Positions 6,153-12,439 of a stretch of DNA of 12,439 nt are shown here, in pieces. The stretch's first letter is position 1; every line of letters begins with the position of its first letter. Both the position numbers and the translations under genes were made by a program. Location of the stretch: the NCBI GenBank assembly GCA_947624755.1, contig CANQLQ010000029.1, forward strand, positions 1 to 12,439, in the 5' to 3' direction. Below the pieces are notes generated by a model. The model searched no databases and had not been told where the DNA came from. It saw nothing but the letters and a program-made list of their open reading frames with translations. This stretch comes from an uncultured Clostridia bacterium. Lineage in GTDB: Bacteria > Bacillota > Clostridia > Oscillospirales > Acutalibacteraceae.

Positions 6153-6962
6153 ATGAGTAGTAATTGTTCAGGCAACTGTTCGTCTTGCTCGTCGGACTGC
6201 AAAGACAGAGATATGACTCTTAGGCAGAACGAACAGAGTAATATCAAAAAAATTTATGCCGTTATCAGCGGAAAGGGAGGTGTCGGAAAATCCTCCGTAA
6301 CTTGTATGCTTGCCGCCGCAATGCGCAAGGCGGGTAAAAAGGTTGCGGTTCTTGATGCCGATGTAACCGGGCCGTCAGTCCCTAAAATGTTCGGTATTAC
6401 CGAAAAAGCAACGGCTGAAGGTAATCTTCTCAATCCGGCTGTCACAAGAAGCGGTATAAAGGTTATGTCTGTCAACCTTCTTCTTGAAACCGATGAAACC
6501 CCGGTTGTATGGAGAGGACCTGTAATCAGCGGCGTTATTCAGCAGTTCTTCACCGAAGTTAAATGGGGCGATGTTGACTATATGTTCATTGATATGCCTC
6601 CGGGAACAGGCGATGTTTCTCTTACGGTTTTTCAAAGCATAAAGGTTGACGGTATCATCGTTGTCACAACCGCGCAGGATCTTGTAAGTATGATAGTTGC
6701 AAAAGCTGTCAATATGGCGAAGATGATGAACGTGCCTATAGTCGGACTGATTGAAAATATGAGCTGGTTTGAATGTCCCGACTGCGGAAAGAAACATTAT
6801 ATTTTCGGTGAAAGCAAGCTTTCCGCGGTTGCGTCTTCGCATGGACTTGATGTTCTTGCCTCCCTTCCCATAAACACAAAAACACCGGCTTATGCAGATA
6901 AAGGTATGATTGAAGAAGCCGACCTCGGTGAATTTGCCGGAGTGGTTGCGAAGCTTCTTTGA
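6153..6962 (+). CDS. mrp: Mrp/NBP35-family Fe-S cluster carrier ATPase
   Basis: A 269-aa cytosolic P-loop ATPase of the MinD/Mrp family, thought to bind and deliver iron-sulfur clusters to apoproteins. A Cys-rich N-terminus (C5-x3-C9-x2-C12-x3-C16) resembles the NBP35-type cluster site. Then come the deviant Walker A SGKGGVGKSS (39-48), the VAVLDADVTGPSVPKMFG segment (about 55-72), and the switch/Walker B-like FIDMPPGTGDVSLT. The CPDC pair at 208-211 is the conserved C-terminal cluster-bridging motif. Both cysteine sites are intact. ATG 6153 is chosen because this is where the family-typical N-terminus starts; the frame is open to 6057, but the extension has no family features and overlaps the promoter. 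It is a single-gene unit followed 31 nt later by repeat C. Confidence 0.95.
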   Translation: MSSNCSGNCSSCSSDCKDRDMTLRQNEQSNIKKIYAVISGKGGVGKSSVTCMLAAAMRKAGKKVAVLDADVTGPSVPKMFGITEKATAEGNLLNPAVTRSGIKVMSVNLLLETDETPVVWRGPVISGVIQQFFTEVKWGDVDYMFIDMPPGTGDVSLTVFQSIKVDGIIVVTTAQDLVSMIVAKAVNMAKMMNVPIVGLIENMSWFECPDCGKKHYIFGESKLSAVASSHGLDVLASLPINTKTPAYADKGMIEEADLGEFAGVVAKLL

Positions 6963-6993
6963 TAAGATAGAATTTCTAAATCTTTTAAAGCTT

Positions 6994-7438
6994 TTAAGAA
7001 AGCTCTGATTAAATCTAGCGCGCATGGCGTGGCGGGCATCGGCAGGCATCGCCTGCATGAATTACGCGTGTTGGATTGATGTAAGTCTTTACCGCTTGCC
7101 CCACGGCACAGCTTAGTGCTGAACCTATTTTCGTAATTTTACGATTAAGCAATTTTTCCTCCCCTGAAAGGGGAGGTGTCACACGCAGTGTGACGGAGGG
7201 GTGTACGCATGGCGTGCGGCAATTACGCGGCGGGCATCGCCCGCAGGAATTACGCGGGATAGAAATTATATAAAAATATAATTTTATTCCGCGAAAACAT
7301 CTTGTCTCTAATTTGGAAGTATTTATATGTTCCAAAAATATAAGTCAATACTTTATGTATTGCCGAGTATTTTGGCAAAGTATGACGGAATAATTTACCG
7401 TCAAGCAGGGCAGCTTGTATTAATCAGTGATTCCTTAA
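6994..7438 (+). mobile_element. Complete 445-bp composite MITE-like element (copy C)
   Basis: TTAA-ended unit. The left end is TTAAGAAAGCTCTGATTAAA; the reverse complement of the right end is TTAAGGAATCACTGATTAAT. Its outer parts match copy B (GCATGGCGTGGCGGGCATCG at the left; the GCGGGC hairpin, TTCGCG and AATTTGGAAGTATTT at the right). About 150-190 extra bases sit in the middle (about 7050-7216), the same module as in copy A, bounded by repeated ACGCATGGCGTG-like blocks. The middle contains the hairpins CCTCCCC-TGAAA-GGGGAGG (7158-7176) and GTCACAC-GCA-GTGTGAC (7178-7194). There is no transposase; it must be moved in trans, if at all. Confidence 0.8.
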
Positions 7439-7554
7439 AAAGCAAACACAAAAGTTAAAACAGCCTGAAATTTTATTTTGGCTTAATAATAAACAAGAAA
7501 GGACACATTACAGACATTCTTAAATTTTCAGATGACTGTGAGTATGGATTTTTT
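7439..7554. other. 5' region of the membrane-anchored protein gene
   Basis: AAGAAAGGA occurs at 7495-7503, too far from the ATG at 7555 to serve it, and is followed by an in-frame stretch (reading ITDILKFSDDCEYGFF) that lacks a standard start codon. An eight-codon frame from 7532 ends in ATGA overlapping the start. I could not place a clear promoter. Confidence 0.35.
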
Positions 7555-8616
7555 ATGAAAAGAGTTATTGGCAGAGTTTTTCTCGGAATTTTTGCAGTTA
7601 TTATTATAGGTATAGTTGCTTTGGCGGTATACCTTTTCGGACCTGAAAAGCCGACCGCCGACGTAAAACCCACACTTAAAGACGCAGACGGAAAGTCTTA
7701 TATTGCCGCTGTTGATGATTCAGGAGAAACCTATGCTGTCGTTACCGACGCACAAGGCAACAGATGGGCGGCAAAATTTGAAAACGGCAAGGTCGGAGAA
7801 ACCGTTATCAATGTAAATAATCAGTTTGAACCGTCGGATGTACTGACCGAATATTCGGGACCAATGATTGAGGAAACTCAGAATCCTAATGAATTTACCG
7901 GCAGTGTTGTATCGGAAAATGCAGCGGCAACCGATAATCAGTCCTCAACACAGAACGGAGAACCTTCGACCCAAAAAGGAGAAACTCCGTCAAATAACGA
8001 GGCGCCGGAAACCAAGGACACAACTGTTGTTCCGACAAACACCCCTTCAAGTGAATTTAAAATTGATAAATACCGTGAAATCTTTTTAGGCAATACTTAT
8101 ATTATGGAGTTTACAACCAATGACCCCGAACTTGGCGATACGCCGGTAATGTGTGCCGCAAAGAACGGCAATATCATTATAGATACAAAGATCGAAGGAA
8201 TTTCCTGCAAGATGCTTTATCGTGCGGACAAAGACAAGACTTATCTTCTTCTTGACAATTACAAAAAGTACAGTGAAATTCCCGAAAGCTTGATGGGCGA
8301 CGATTTTAATATGTCGGATCTTAATGTTATGTCTAACTTCGGAGGCGGCGGCTCAACGAAAAGAGAAGTTACAAAATCCAAAGTTACAATCTCAGGCAAG
8401 ACGCTTGACTGCGAAAGCTATGTCAACGCTGACGGAACAGAAACAAGATACTATTTTGAAGGCGAAAATCTTGTAAGGCTCGATTCAATAGACGCAAACG
8501 GAACAGTAAATTCGACTTTCGTTTCGAGACTTACAACCGATGTTCCCGATTCAACCTTTGATATTCCGTCCAACTATGGTTATCTCAATTTGAGCTGGCT
8601 CGGTCTTATCGCTTAA
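7555..8616 (+). CDS. Membrane-anchored extracytoplasmic protein of unknown function
   Basis: A 353-aa protein. A short basic N-terminus (MKRVIGR) is followed by one hydrophobic helix (about residues 8-28) that acts as a membrane anchor or uncleaved signal, leaving the rest outside. Residues 38-105 form a small domain with repeated strand-turn units (SYIAAVDDSGETYAVVTDAQ). Residues 108-168 are a low-complexity Ser/Thr/Asn/Glu/Pro linker of the kind seen in wall-spanning proteins. Residues 169-353 form a beta-rich domain with two to three cysteines (Cys200, Cys218, Cys286) and the ending VPDSTFDIPSNYG, which loosely recalls LolA/DUF4412-type folds. This resemblance is by eye only. GGA 6 nt before ATG is a weak ribosome site. 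It ends at a strong terminator, convergent with the small gene at 8662-8847. Confidence 0.88.
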   Translation: MKRVIGRVFLGIFAVIIIGIVALAVYLFGPEKPTADVKPTLKDADGKSYIAAVDDSGETYAVVTDAQGNRWAAKFENGKVGETVINVNNQFEPSDVLTEYSGPMIEETQNPNEFTGSVVSENAAATDNQSSTQNGEPSTQKGETPSNNEAPETKDTTVVPTNTPSSEFKIDKYREIFLGNTYIMEFTTNDPELGDTPVMCAAKNGNIIIDTKIEGISCKMLYRADKDKTYLLLDNYKKYSEIPESLMGDDFNMSDLNVMSNFGGGGSTKREVTKSKVTISGKTLDCESYVNADGTETRYYFEGENLVRLDSIDANGTVNSTFVSRLTTDVPDSTFDIPSNYGYLNLSWLGLIA

Positions 8617-8625
8617 AAATTAAAC

Positions 8626-8662
8626 GGGACTGTCACAGAATAATCTGCGGCAGTCCTTTTTT
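8626..8662 (+). terminator. Rho-independent terminator after the membrane-anchored protein gene
   Basis: GGACTGTCACAG and CTGCGGCAGTCC pair over 12 positions, using G-T pairs, around AATAAT (8627-8656), followed by six T (8657-8662). It lies 10 nt after the stop. Its T-run touches the stop codon of the convergent 61-aa gene. Confidence 0.92.
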
Positions 8663-8847
8663 CAGTTAATGTTATAAATTTCTTTGTAGTTATCCCGGTG
8701 AAGCTCGTCCTCGGGATCGCGCGGAATCAAACCGGTACACTCGGTATTTGACATTACGGCGTAGCGGTTATATAAAAAGTCATTTATGCCGTTGATATTG
8801 TAAGGATCGGAACCTTCGGGCTTGTAATGCTTTTTTTGATTTTTCAA
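8662..8847 (-). CDS. Small 61-aa hydrophilic protein of unknown function
   Basis: TTG start at 8847 with AAGGGTGA (8852-8859) at suitable spacing, which decides the start and supports real translation. The product is soluble and polar, rich in Asn, Tyr, Asp and Glu, with the run PEGSDPYNINGINDFLYNRY (residues 10-29) and IPRDPEDELHRDNYKE near the C-terminus. It has one cysteine, no signal peptide and no membrane helix. It lies between the convergent terminator of the preceding gene and the terminator of the beta-galactosidase gene; on its strand it is 112 bases downstream of lacZ, so read-through could cotranscribe it. I do not recognise the family. Confidence 0.7.
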   Translation of the reverse strand: MKNQKKHYKPEGSDPYNINGINDFLYNRYAVMSNTECTGLIPRDPEDELHRDNYKEIYNIN

Positions 8848-8877
8848 TTTATCACCCTTAAATTATTATTTGCACAG

Positions 8878-8916
8878 AAAAAAACATCATTCCGAAAAAA
8901 CAGAAATGATGTTTTT
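8878..8916 (-). terminator. Terminator of the beta-galactosidase gene
   Basis: AAAAACATCATT (8880-8891) and AATGATGTTTTT (8905-8916) form a 12-bp stem. On the minus strand it ends in a T-run of about seven (8878-8884), about 45 nt after the lacZ stop. On the plus strand it also has a T-run, so it may act in both directions. Confidence 0.85.
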
Positions 8917-8959
8917 GTTAATTGTATTATTTTGTTGTATTAGAAAATAATTTTTGGTC

Positions 8960-11900
8960 TTATTTGGCAGAAACGCTGAAATTGTAGGAGAACTTTGTAC
9001 CCTTGTGCATAATGTACGGGTCGCGAAGGCAGGAGTTGCCCGGTGCGTCGCCGCCTACACCTCTTTGCATTAGGTCTATGCATACGGTTGTGAAATCCTC
9101 ATGTTTAAGAGTGTGAATATGTGTTGCCTTGTCAAGGTCGTCAATGCCGTAATGATAGCAGGCGAAGCAGAAAGGTTTGTCACCGGTCGCGGTGAATTTA
9201 AGACCTTTGCCGTTTTCGTCGGAAATTTCCATATATCTTACATCGGTTCTCTGACCGTTTTCCTGCGGCCTCATGTAATGATGCTCAAGGTCTGCAACAC
9301 TCTTTTCAAAAATTGCGATTTTACCGCCTGTCTTTCGGTCGCAATAGGTTTCGTGCGGACCTCTGCCGTACCATTTTACGTTGCAGAATCTCTTCGGCAT
9401 TTCAAACTTCAGACCGAAACGAAGCATATCCATTGCCGCGGTAGTTTCATAAAAAACGTCTATTTTTCCGTCCGGGTGAACGGTATAGGTAAGTTTTGTA
9501 TTTTTAAGACCGAGTGCGGAAATTTTTGTTACGATGTATGCGCTGTGACTGTATTTGTGGACAAGGACAGCCTTCGTTTTTGCCGAAGAGGTTGAAATTT
9601 TCCACAAATAAAGAGGATGAACTGCAATGAGCGGCGGAACAAAGTTTAAAAAGTCAATATCGTTGTCTGTAAGCGCCCGGTAGAAGTTTGGCTTAAAGGC
9701 ATCATTAAGATATTCTTCGCCGTCTTTTTTCATTGACAAAAGCATACCGTCTTTGAAGCGGTATTCAAAATTTTCACCGCTTACTGTAAAGTCTTTTTCC
9801 GAGCCTTTTATTTCAATGTCGCCGATATCCTTTTCGGCTTCTTTTTTGTCCGCTTCTTTTATTGTGTACTGATCCCATGCCTGCTCGAAGCCCTTTTCGG
9901 CAAAGCGGCAGTCTTTTTTCAGAAGGAAAGAGAAGGTGATTATAACTTCACCCGAGGGCATTTCTTTTGTTTTGTAATCAATAACAAATTCCGATTCCGA
10001 AAGCGGAGCTGTGCTTTCATAAGCTTCGGCAGGAACCTTACCTTCTTCAAATACGACGCCGTTTTCAGCGATTGTATAAACAAGGTCGAAAGCTGAAAGG
10101 TCAGAGAAAAGCTGTTTATTTTTGACAATGAATTTGCCTTTTGAAGCGTCTTTTGCTTCAACCTTCATTTCGGCATAGACTTTCTTAACTTCATAATATG
10201 AAGGGTGAACCTTGCGGTCGGCGGCGACAATGCCGTTTGCGTTGAAATAAGTGTTACTGCCGACAATTGCACAGACATTGTACGGAGGGGCAAACCACTT
10301 TTCCTTTTCGTTATAGTCCGTTCCGTAAAGCCATTGGTCGTTGCCGTTGACATCTTTTTTATGAACCGCCTGGTCAACAAAATCCCATATATAGCCGCCG
10401 CAAAGGTTGTCATATTTTTCAAAAGCGTCCATATATTCCTGGAAGTTTCCGAGACTGTTTTCCATTGCGTGGGCATATTCGCAAAAGATTACGGGCTTTG
10501 TATAATCCGAAGCGGCAATAGGTTTGCTGTCCGCAGCAAGCGCATTTGCAATATTGTCGAACCATGTAATTGTAACAGGTTCTCTTTTGCCGAGCTTTTC
10601 AACCAAATCCTCAAGAGGATACATACGGCTTATAACGTCCGATTTTGTAAAGTCGAAGTCGCCTTCATAATGGAACTGTCTTGTCTTGTCCAGCTCAAGC
10701 GCGGCTTCTTTCATGCGCAGGAAGTTAATTCCGTCTCCGGCTTCATTGCCTAAACTCCACATAAATACGCAAGGGTGGTTGCGGTCACGAAGAACCATTC
10801 TTTCCATACGGTCAATAACAGCTTTTGTCCACATCGGGTTGTCACCGGGAACATTTTTTCTTCTTACTCCGTGAGTTTCAAGGTCGCATTCGTCCATGAC
10901 CCAGAAGCCGTATTCATCGCAAAGGTCATAGAATCTCGGGTCGTTCGGATAATGGCTTGTGCGAATCGAATTAATGTTTGCCCTCTTCATAAGATTAAGG
11001 TCTTCGATATATCTTTCGTCGGGAACTGCCCACCCGAAATCGGGATCATAGTCATGGCGGTTTGTTCCGCGGATAAGAAGGGGTTTGCCGTTGACGAGAA
11101 TTTTTTCACCGGCAATTTCAACCTGTTTAAAACCTATACGGATAGCCTTGTAGGTGACCTTGCCGTTGCAGGTTATCTTGAAAAGAAGAGTATAAAGGCT
11201 CGGATTTTCGCTTGACCAAAGCTCCGGTTTTTCAATAAATTTTTTGAAAAGAACCTTGTTTTCGCACCTTGCGCCGGTCACAAGCTCGGTTGAACCGATT
11301 TCGGTTCTTTCGCCGTTTTTCAAAAGTGAAGCTTCAAACGAAACGCAGTTTCCGCCGTTGGCATAGTCGCGAATCACAGCTTCAACGGTGAGGTTGGAAT
11401 CGGTATAATTGTTGACAAGCTCGGTTGTTACATACACGTCTCGAAGAGTCTGTTTAGGTTCGCTGAAAATATAAACTTCACGATAAATTCCGCAAAGGGA
11501 CCACATATCCTGGTTTTCAAGATAGGTTCCGTCGGTATAGCGGTATACTATAGCGGTAACCTGGTTTTCGCCGGGTTTTACATATTCGGTGACGTTAAAT
11601 TCATGCGGTGTGTTTGAACCTTGAGAATAGCCGACTCTTTTGCCGTTGACAAAAACTTCAAGACCTGATTTTGCCGCGCCGAAATGAAGAAAAATTTCTC
11701 TTTCGTTCCAGTCCTCAGGAATGTTGAACTTTGTTCGGTGAGCGCCGATTTCCTGACCGCTTACATCAATTGAAGGAATTTTCTTTTCGTCAACCGAAAT
11801 TGCGTTTGGAAATGAATTTGCATAGTACAGGGGCTTTGTGTAATCTTTTTGGAACTGCCATACGCCCGGAATCTGAATGTCCTCCCAAAGGCTGTCGTCA

Positions 11901-12100
11901 AAGGCGGTGTCGGTGAATTTTTCCGGAAGGGAGGGAACGCCTTTTTTCCAAAAGAATTTCCATTTTCCGTTAAGTGAAATTTTGTAAGGTGAATTTTCTC
12001 TGTTTACCGCTTCGTTTTCGCTGTCGAATGCAAAAGCGATAACGTGGCCGTCTTCTTTGTTTTCTTTGATGATATCAGGGTTTTCCCAAATGTACTTCAT
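8960..12100 (-). CDS. lacZ: GH2 beta-galactosidase, LacZ type
   Basis: A 1046-aa enzyme hydrolysing terminal beta-D-galactosides such as lactose, close to the E. coli LacZ length, with no signal peptide, so cytosolic. Domain order: sugar-binding jelly roll (about 40-215, with YTDGTYLENQDMW giving Asp190), immunoglobulin-like domain (about 216-325), and TIM barrel (about 330-635). In the barrel, TNRHD gives His349, RTSHYP gives His383, DLETHG gives the magnesium ligands Glu408 and His410, WSLGNEAGDG gives acid/base Glu453, CEYAHAM gives nucleophile Glu541, and GGYIWDFVDQ gives Trp572. A linker domain and the C-terminal beta-sandwich follow (FYRALTDND at 806-814, YGRGPHETY at 911-919). All expected catalytic residues are present. 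One variation is Glu after AHAM where E. coli has Gly. AAAGGAAA (12108-12115) fixes ATG 12100. No permease or regulator gene is next to it within the window. Confidence 0.98.
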   Translation of the reverse strand: MKYIWENPDIIKENKEDGHVIAFAFDSENEAVNRENSPYKISLNGKWKFFWKKGVPSLPEKFTDTAFDDSLWEDIQIPGVWQFQKDYTKPLYYANSFPNAISVDEKKIPSIDVSGQEIGAHRTKFNIPEDWNEREIFLHFGAAKSGLEVFVNGKRVGYSQGSNTPHEFNVTEYVKPGENQVTAIVYRYTDGTYLENQDMWSLCGIYREVYIFSEPKQTLRDVYVTTELVNNYTDSNLTVEAVIRDYANGGNCVSFEASLLKNGERTEIGSTELVTGARCENKVLFKKFIEKPELWSSENPSLYTLLFKITCNGKVTYKAIRIGFKQVEIAGEKILVNGKPLLIRGTNRHDYDPDFGWAVPDERYIEDLNLMKRANINSIRTSHYPNDPRFYDLCDEYGFWVMDECDLETHGVRRKNVPGDNPMWTKAVIDRMERMVLRDRNHPCVFMWSLGNEAGDGINFLRMKEAALELDKTRQFHYEGDFDFTKSDVISRMYPLEDLVEKLGKREPVTITWFDNIANALAADSKPIAASDYTKPVIFCEYAHAMENSLGNFQEYMDAFEKYDNLCGGYIWDFVDQAVHKKDVNGNDQWLYGTDYNEKEKWFAPPYNVCAIVGSNTYFNANGIVAADRKVHPSYYEVKKVYAEMKVEAKDASKGKFIVKNKQLFSDLSAFDLVYTIAENGVVFEEGKVPAEAYESTAPLSESEFVIDYKTKEMPSGEVIITFSFLLKKDCRFAEKGFEQAWDQYTIKEADKKEAEKDIGDIEIKGSEKDFTVSGENFEYRFKDGMLLSMKKDGEEYLNDAFKPNFYRALTDNDIDFLNFVPPLIAVHPLYLWKISTSSAKTKAVLVHKYSHSAYIVTKISALGLKNTKLTYTVHPDGKIDVFYETTAAMDMLRFGLKFEMPKRFCNVKWYGRGPHETYCDRKTGGKIAIFEKSVADLEHHYMRPQENGQRTDVRYMEISDENGKGLKFTATGDKPFCFACYHYGIDDLDKATHIHTLKHEDFTTVCIDLMQRGVGGDAPGNSCLRDPYIMHKGTKFSYNFSVSAK

Positions 12101-12119
12101 CTTCGTATTTCCTTTCGTT

Positions 12120-12139
12120 TTATAATAGATGTATTATAA
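12120..12139 (-). promoter_or_regulatory. Palindromic candidate operator in the lacZ leader
   Basis: TTATAATA-GATG-TATTATAA: 8-bp perfect inverted arms with a 4-nt centre, between the predicted -10 (12151-12156) and the ribosome site (12108-12115). This is a natural place for a repressor. The AT-rich sequence does not match the usual LacI-family CG-centred operator, so the regulator is unknown, and chance in AT-rich DNA is possible. Confidence 0.45.
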
Positions 12140-12150
12140 TGAACAATATC

Positions 12151-12179
12151 ATTTTACTAAAATAAGGTATCAAAGTCAA
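12151..12179 (-). promoter_or_regulatory. lacZ promoter
   Basis: On the minus strand: TTGACT (12174-12179), 17-nt spacer, TAAAAT (12151-12156), about 50 nt before the ATG. One mismatch to consensus in each hexamer. A TATAAT within the palindrome further downstream has no -35 partner at the right distance. Confidence 0.75.
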
Positions 12180-12235
12180 GAAGCATACTTTACGCTTTGG
12201 TAAACCTTGACAACAAAAAAACGGGCGGATATAAT

Positions 12236-12358
12236 TTAAGAAATTACTGATTAAATCACGCTTAGGGAATGATACTCATCTTGCTTGCAACGGCAATACA
12301 CAAAGTATTGACTTAAATTTTAAGATACTTCCAAATTAGGGACAAAGTGTTTTCGCGT
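12236..12358 (-). repeat. Half copy (D) of the MITE-like element
   Basis: Starts with TTAAGAAATTACTGATTAAA, then matches the reverse complement of the right half of copy B (ATACTCATCTTGCTTGCAA, CACAAAGTATTGAC, TACTTCCAAATTAGGGACAA, TTTTCGCG). Homology stops after TTCGCG at about 12358, where the AT-rich middle and left half should follow. One-ended and truncated. Confidence 0.75.
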
Positions 12359-12370
12359 TGAATGTGTAGA

Positions 12371-12439
12371 TTAGTCTTTATCTTCTTGATTTTTGGTTTG
12401 AGCTTTTTTGTTGTAATTTGTGCAAATTATCGGTTTTGA
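12371..12439 (-). CDS. Possible C-terminal end of a gene running in from beyond the window
   Basis: On the minus strand the frame from the window edge gives 22 residues ending NYNKKAQTKNQEDKD and then TAA (12371-12373). The charged, lysine-rich tail is compatible with a real C-terminus, and its position just before repeat D parallels the genes before repeats B and C. Too short to identify. Confidence 0.3.
   Translation of the reverse strand, partial: SKPIICTNYNKKAQTKNQEDKD

Noticed and set aside
6375..7058. 227-codon minus-strand frame opposite mrp
   Set aside because: Antisense to an intact conserved gene and running into the repeat element; low-complexity, unrecognisable product.
9101..9595. 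164-codon plus-strand frame opposite lacZ, and the other frames at 10205-11215
   Set aside because: They lie wholly within the antisense of a fully intact GH2 gene and have no ribosome sites or protein features; they are shadows of its codon use.
1..12439. CRISPR array or toxin-antitoxin/defence system
   Set aside because: No regularly spaced direct repeats, no cas, toxin, nuclease or phage genes; the repeats present are dispersed, inverted and unevenly spaced.

Overview
The window looks like chromosome from a low-GC Gram-positive anaerobe of the class Clostridia, most likely an Oscillospirales/Ruminococcaceae-type gut or rumen bacterium. This is an inference from the AT-rich intergenic DNA, strong AAGGAGG-type ribosome sites, SigA-type promoters, a Gram-positive (B. 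subtilis-type) LexA box, a clostridial-type YolD partner protein, a lipoprotein and an Mrp protein with a Cys-rich N-terminus. No gene fixes the species.

Layout. 1-236: an inverted, edge-truncated copy of a short repeat element. 234-1887 (+): an SOS-type operon of a Y-family DNA polymerase and an overlapping YolD-like gene, behind a near-ideal promoter with a LexA-like operator in its spacer. 1884-2142: a complete 259-bp MITE-like element starting at the yolD stop codon. 2241-2996 (-): a predicted lipoprotein, with decayed coding DNA and a solitary element end upstream. 3347-3866: AT-rich, no supported gene. 3867-3980 (-): tRNA-Arg(CCU) with encoded CCA and its own terminator, then a decayed second tRNA-Arg-like sequence. 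4223-5649 (-): two single-gene units, a SAM methyltransferase and a Cys-rich DUF3795-type protein, each framed by related non-coding repeats. 6153-6962 (+): Mrp/NBP35-type Fe-S carrier ATPase. 6994-7438: a 445-bp composite copy of the MITE. 7555-8616 (+): membrane-anchored extracytoplasmic protein of unknown function, ending at a hairpin terminator, convergent with a 61-aa protein of unknown function (8662-8847, -). 8960-12100 (-): full-length GH2 LacZ-type beta-galactosidase with its own promoter, a palindromic candidate operator and a terminator. 12236-12358: a half copy of the MITE. 12371-12439 (-): possible C-terminal tail of another gene.

The genes are mostly independent units: SOS mutagenic repair (polymerase plus YolD), Fe-S assembly (Mrp), cell-surface proteins, lactose/galactoside use (LacZ) and a small accessory island next to a tRNA. 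What ties the window together is one dispersed repeat family with TTAA-ended inverted termini: two full copies, two partial copies and one solo end. No CRISPR array, toxin-antitoxin pair, phage module or transposase gene was found. The most notable points are the non-autonomous element family, its abutment on an SOS promoter, and the cassette-like repeats around the two accessory genes.
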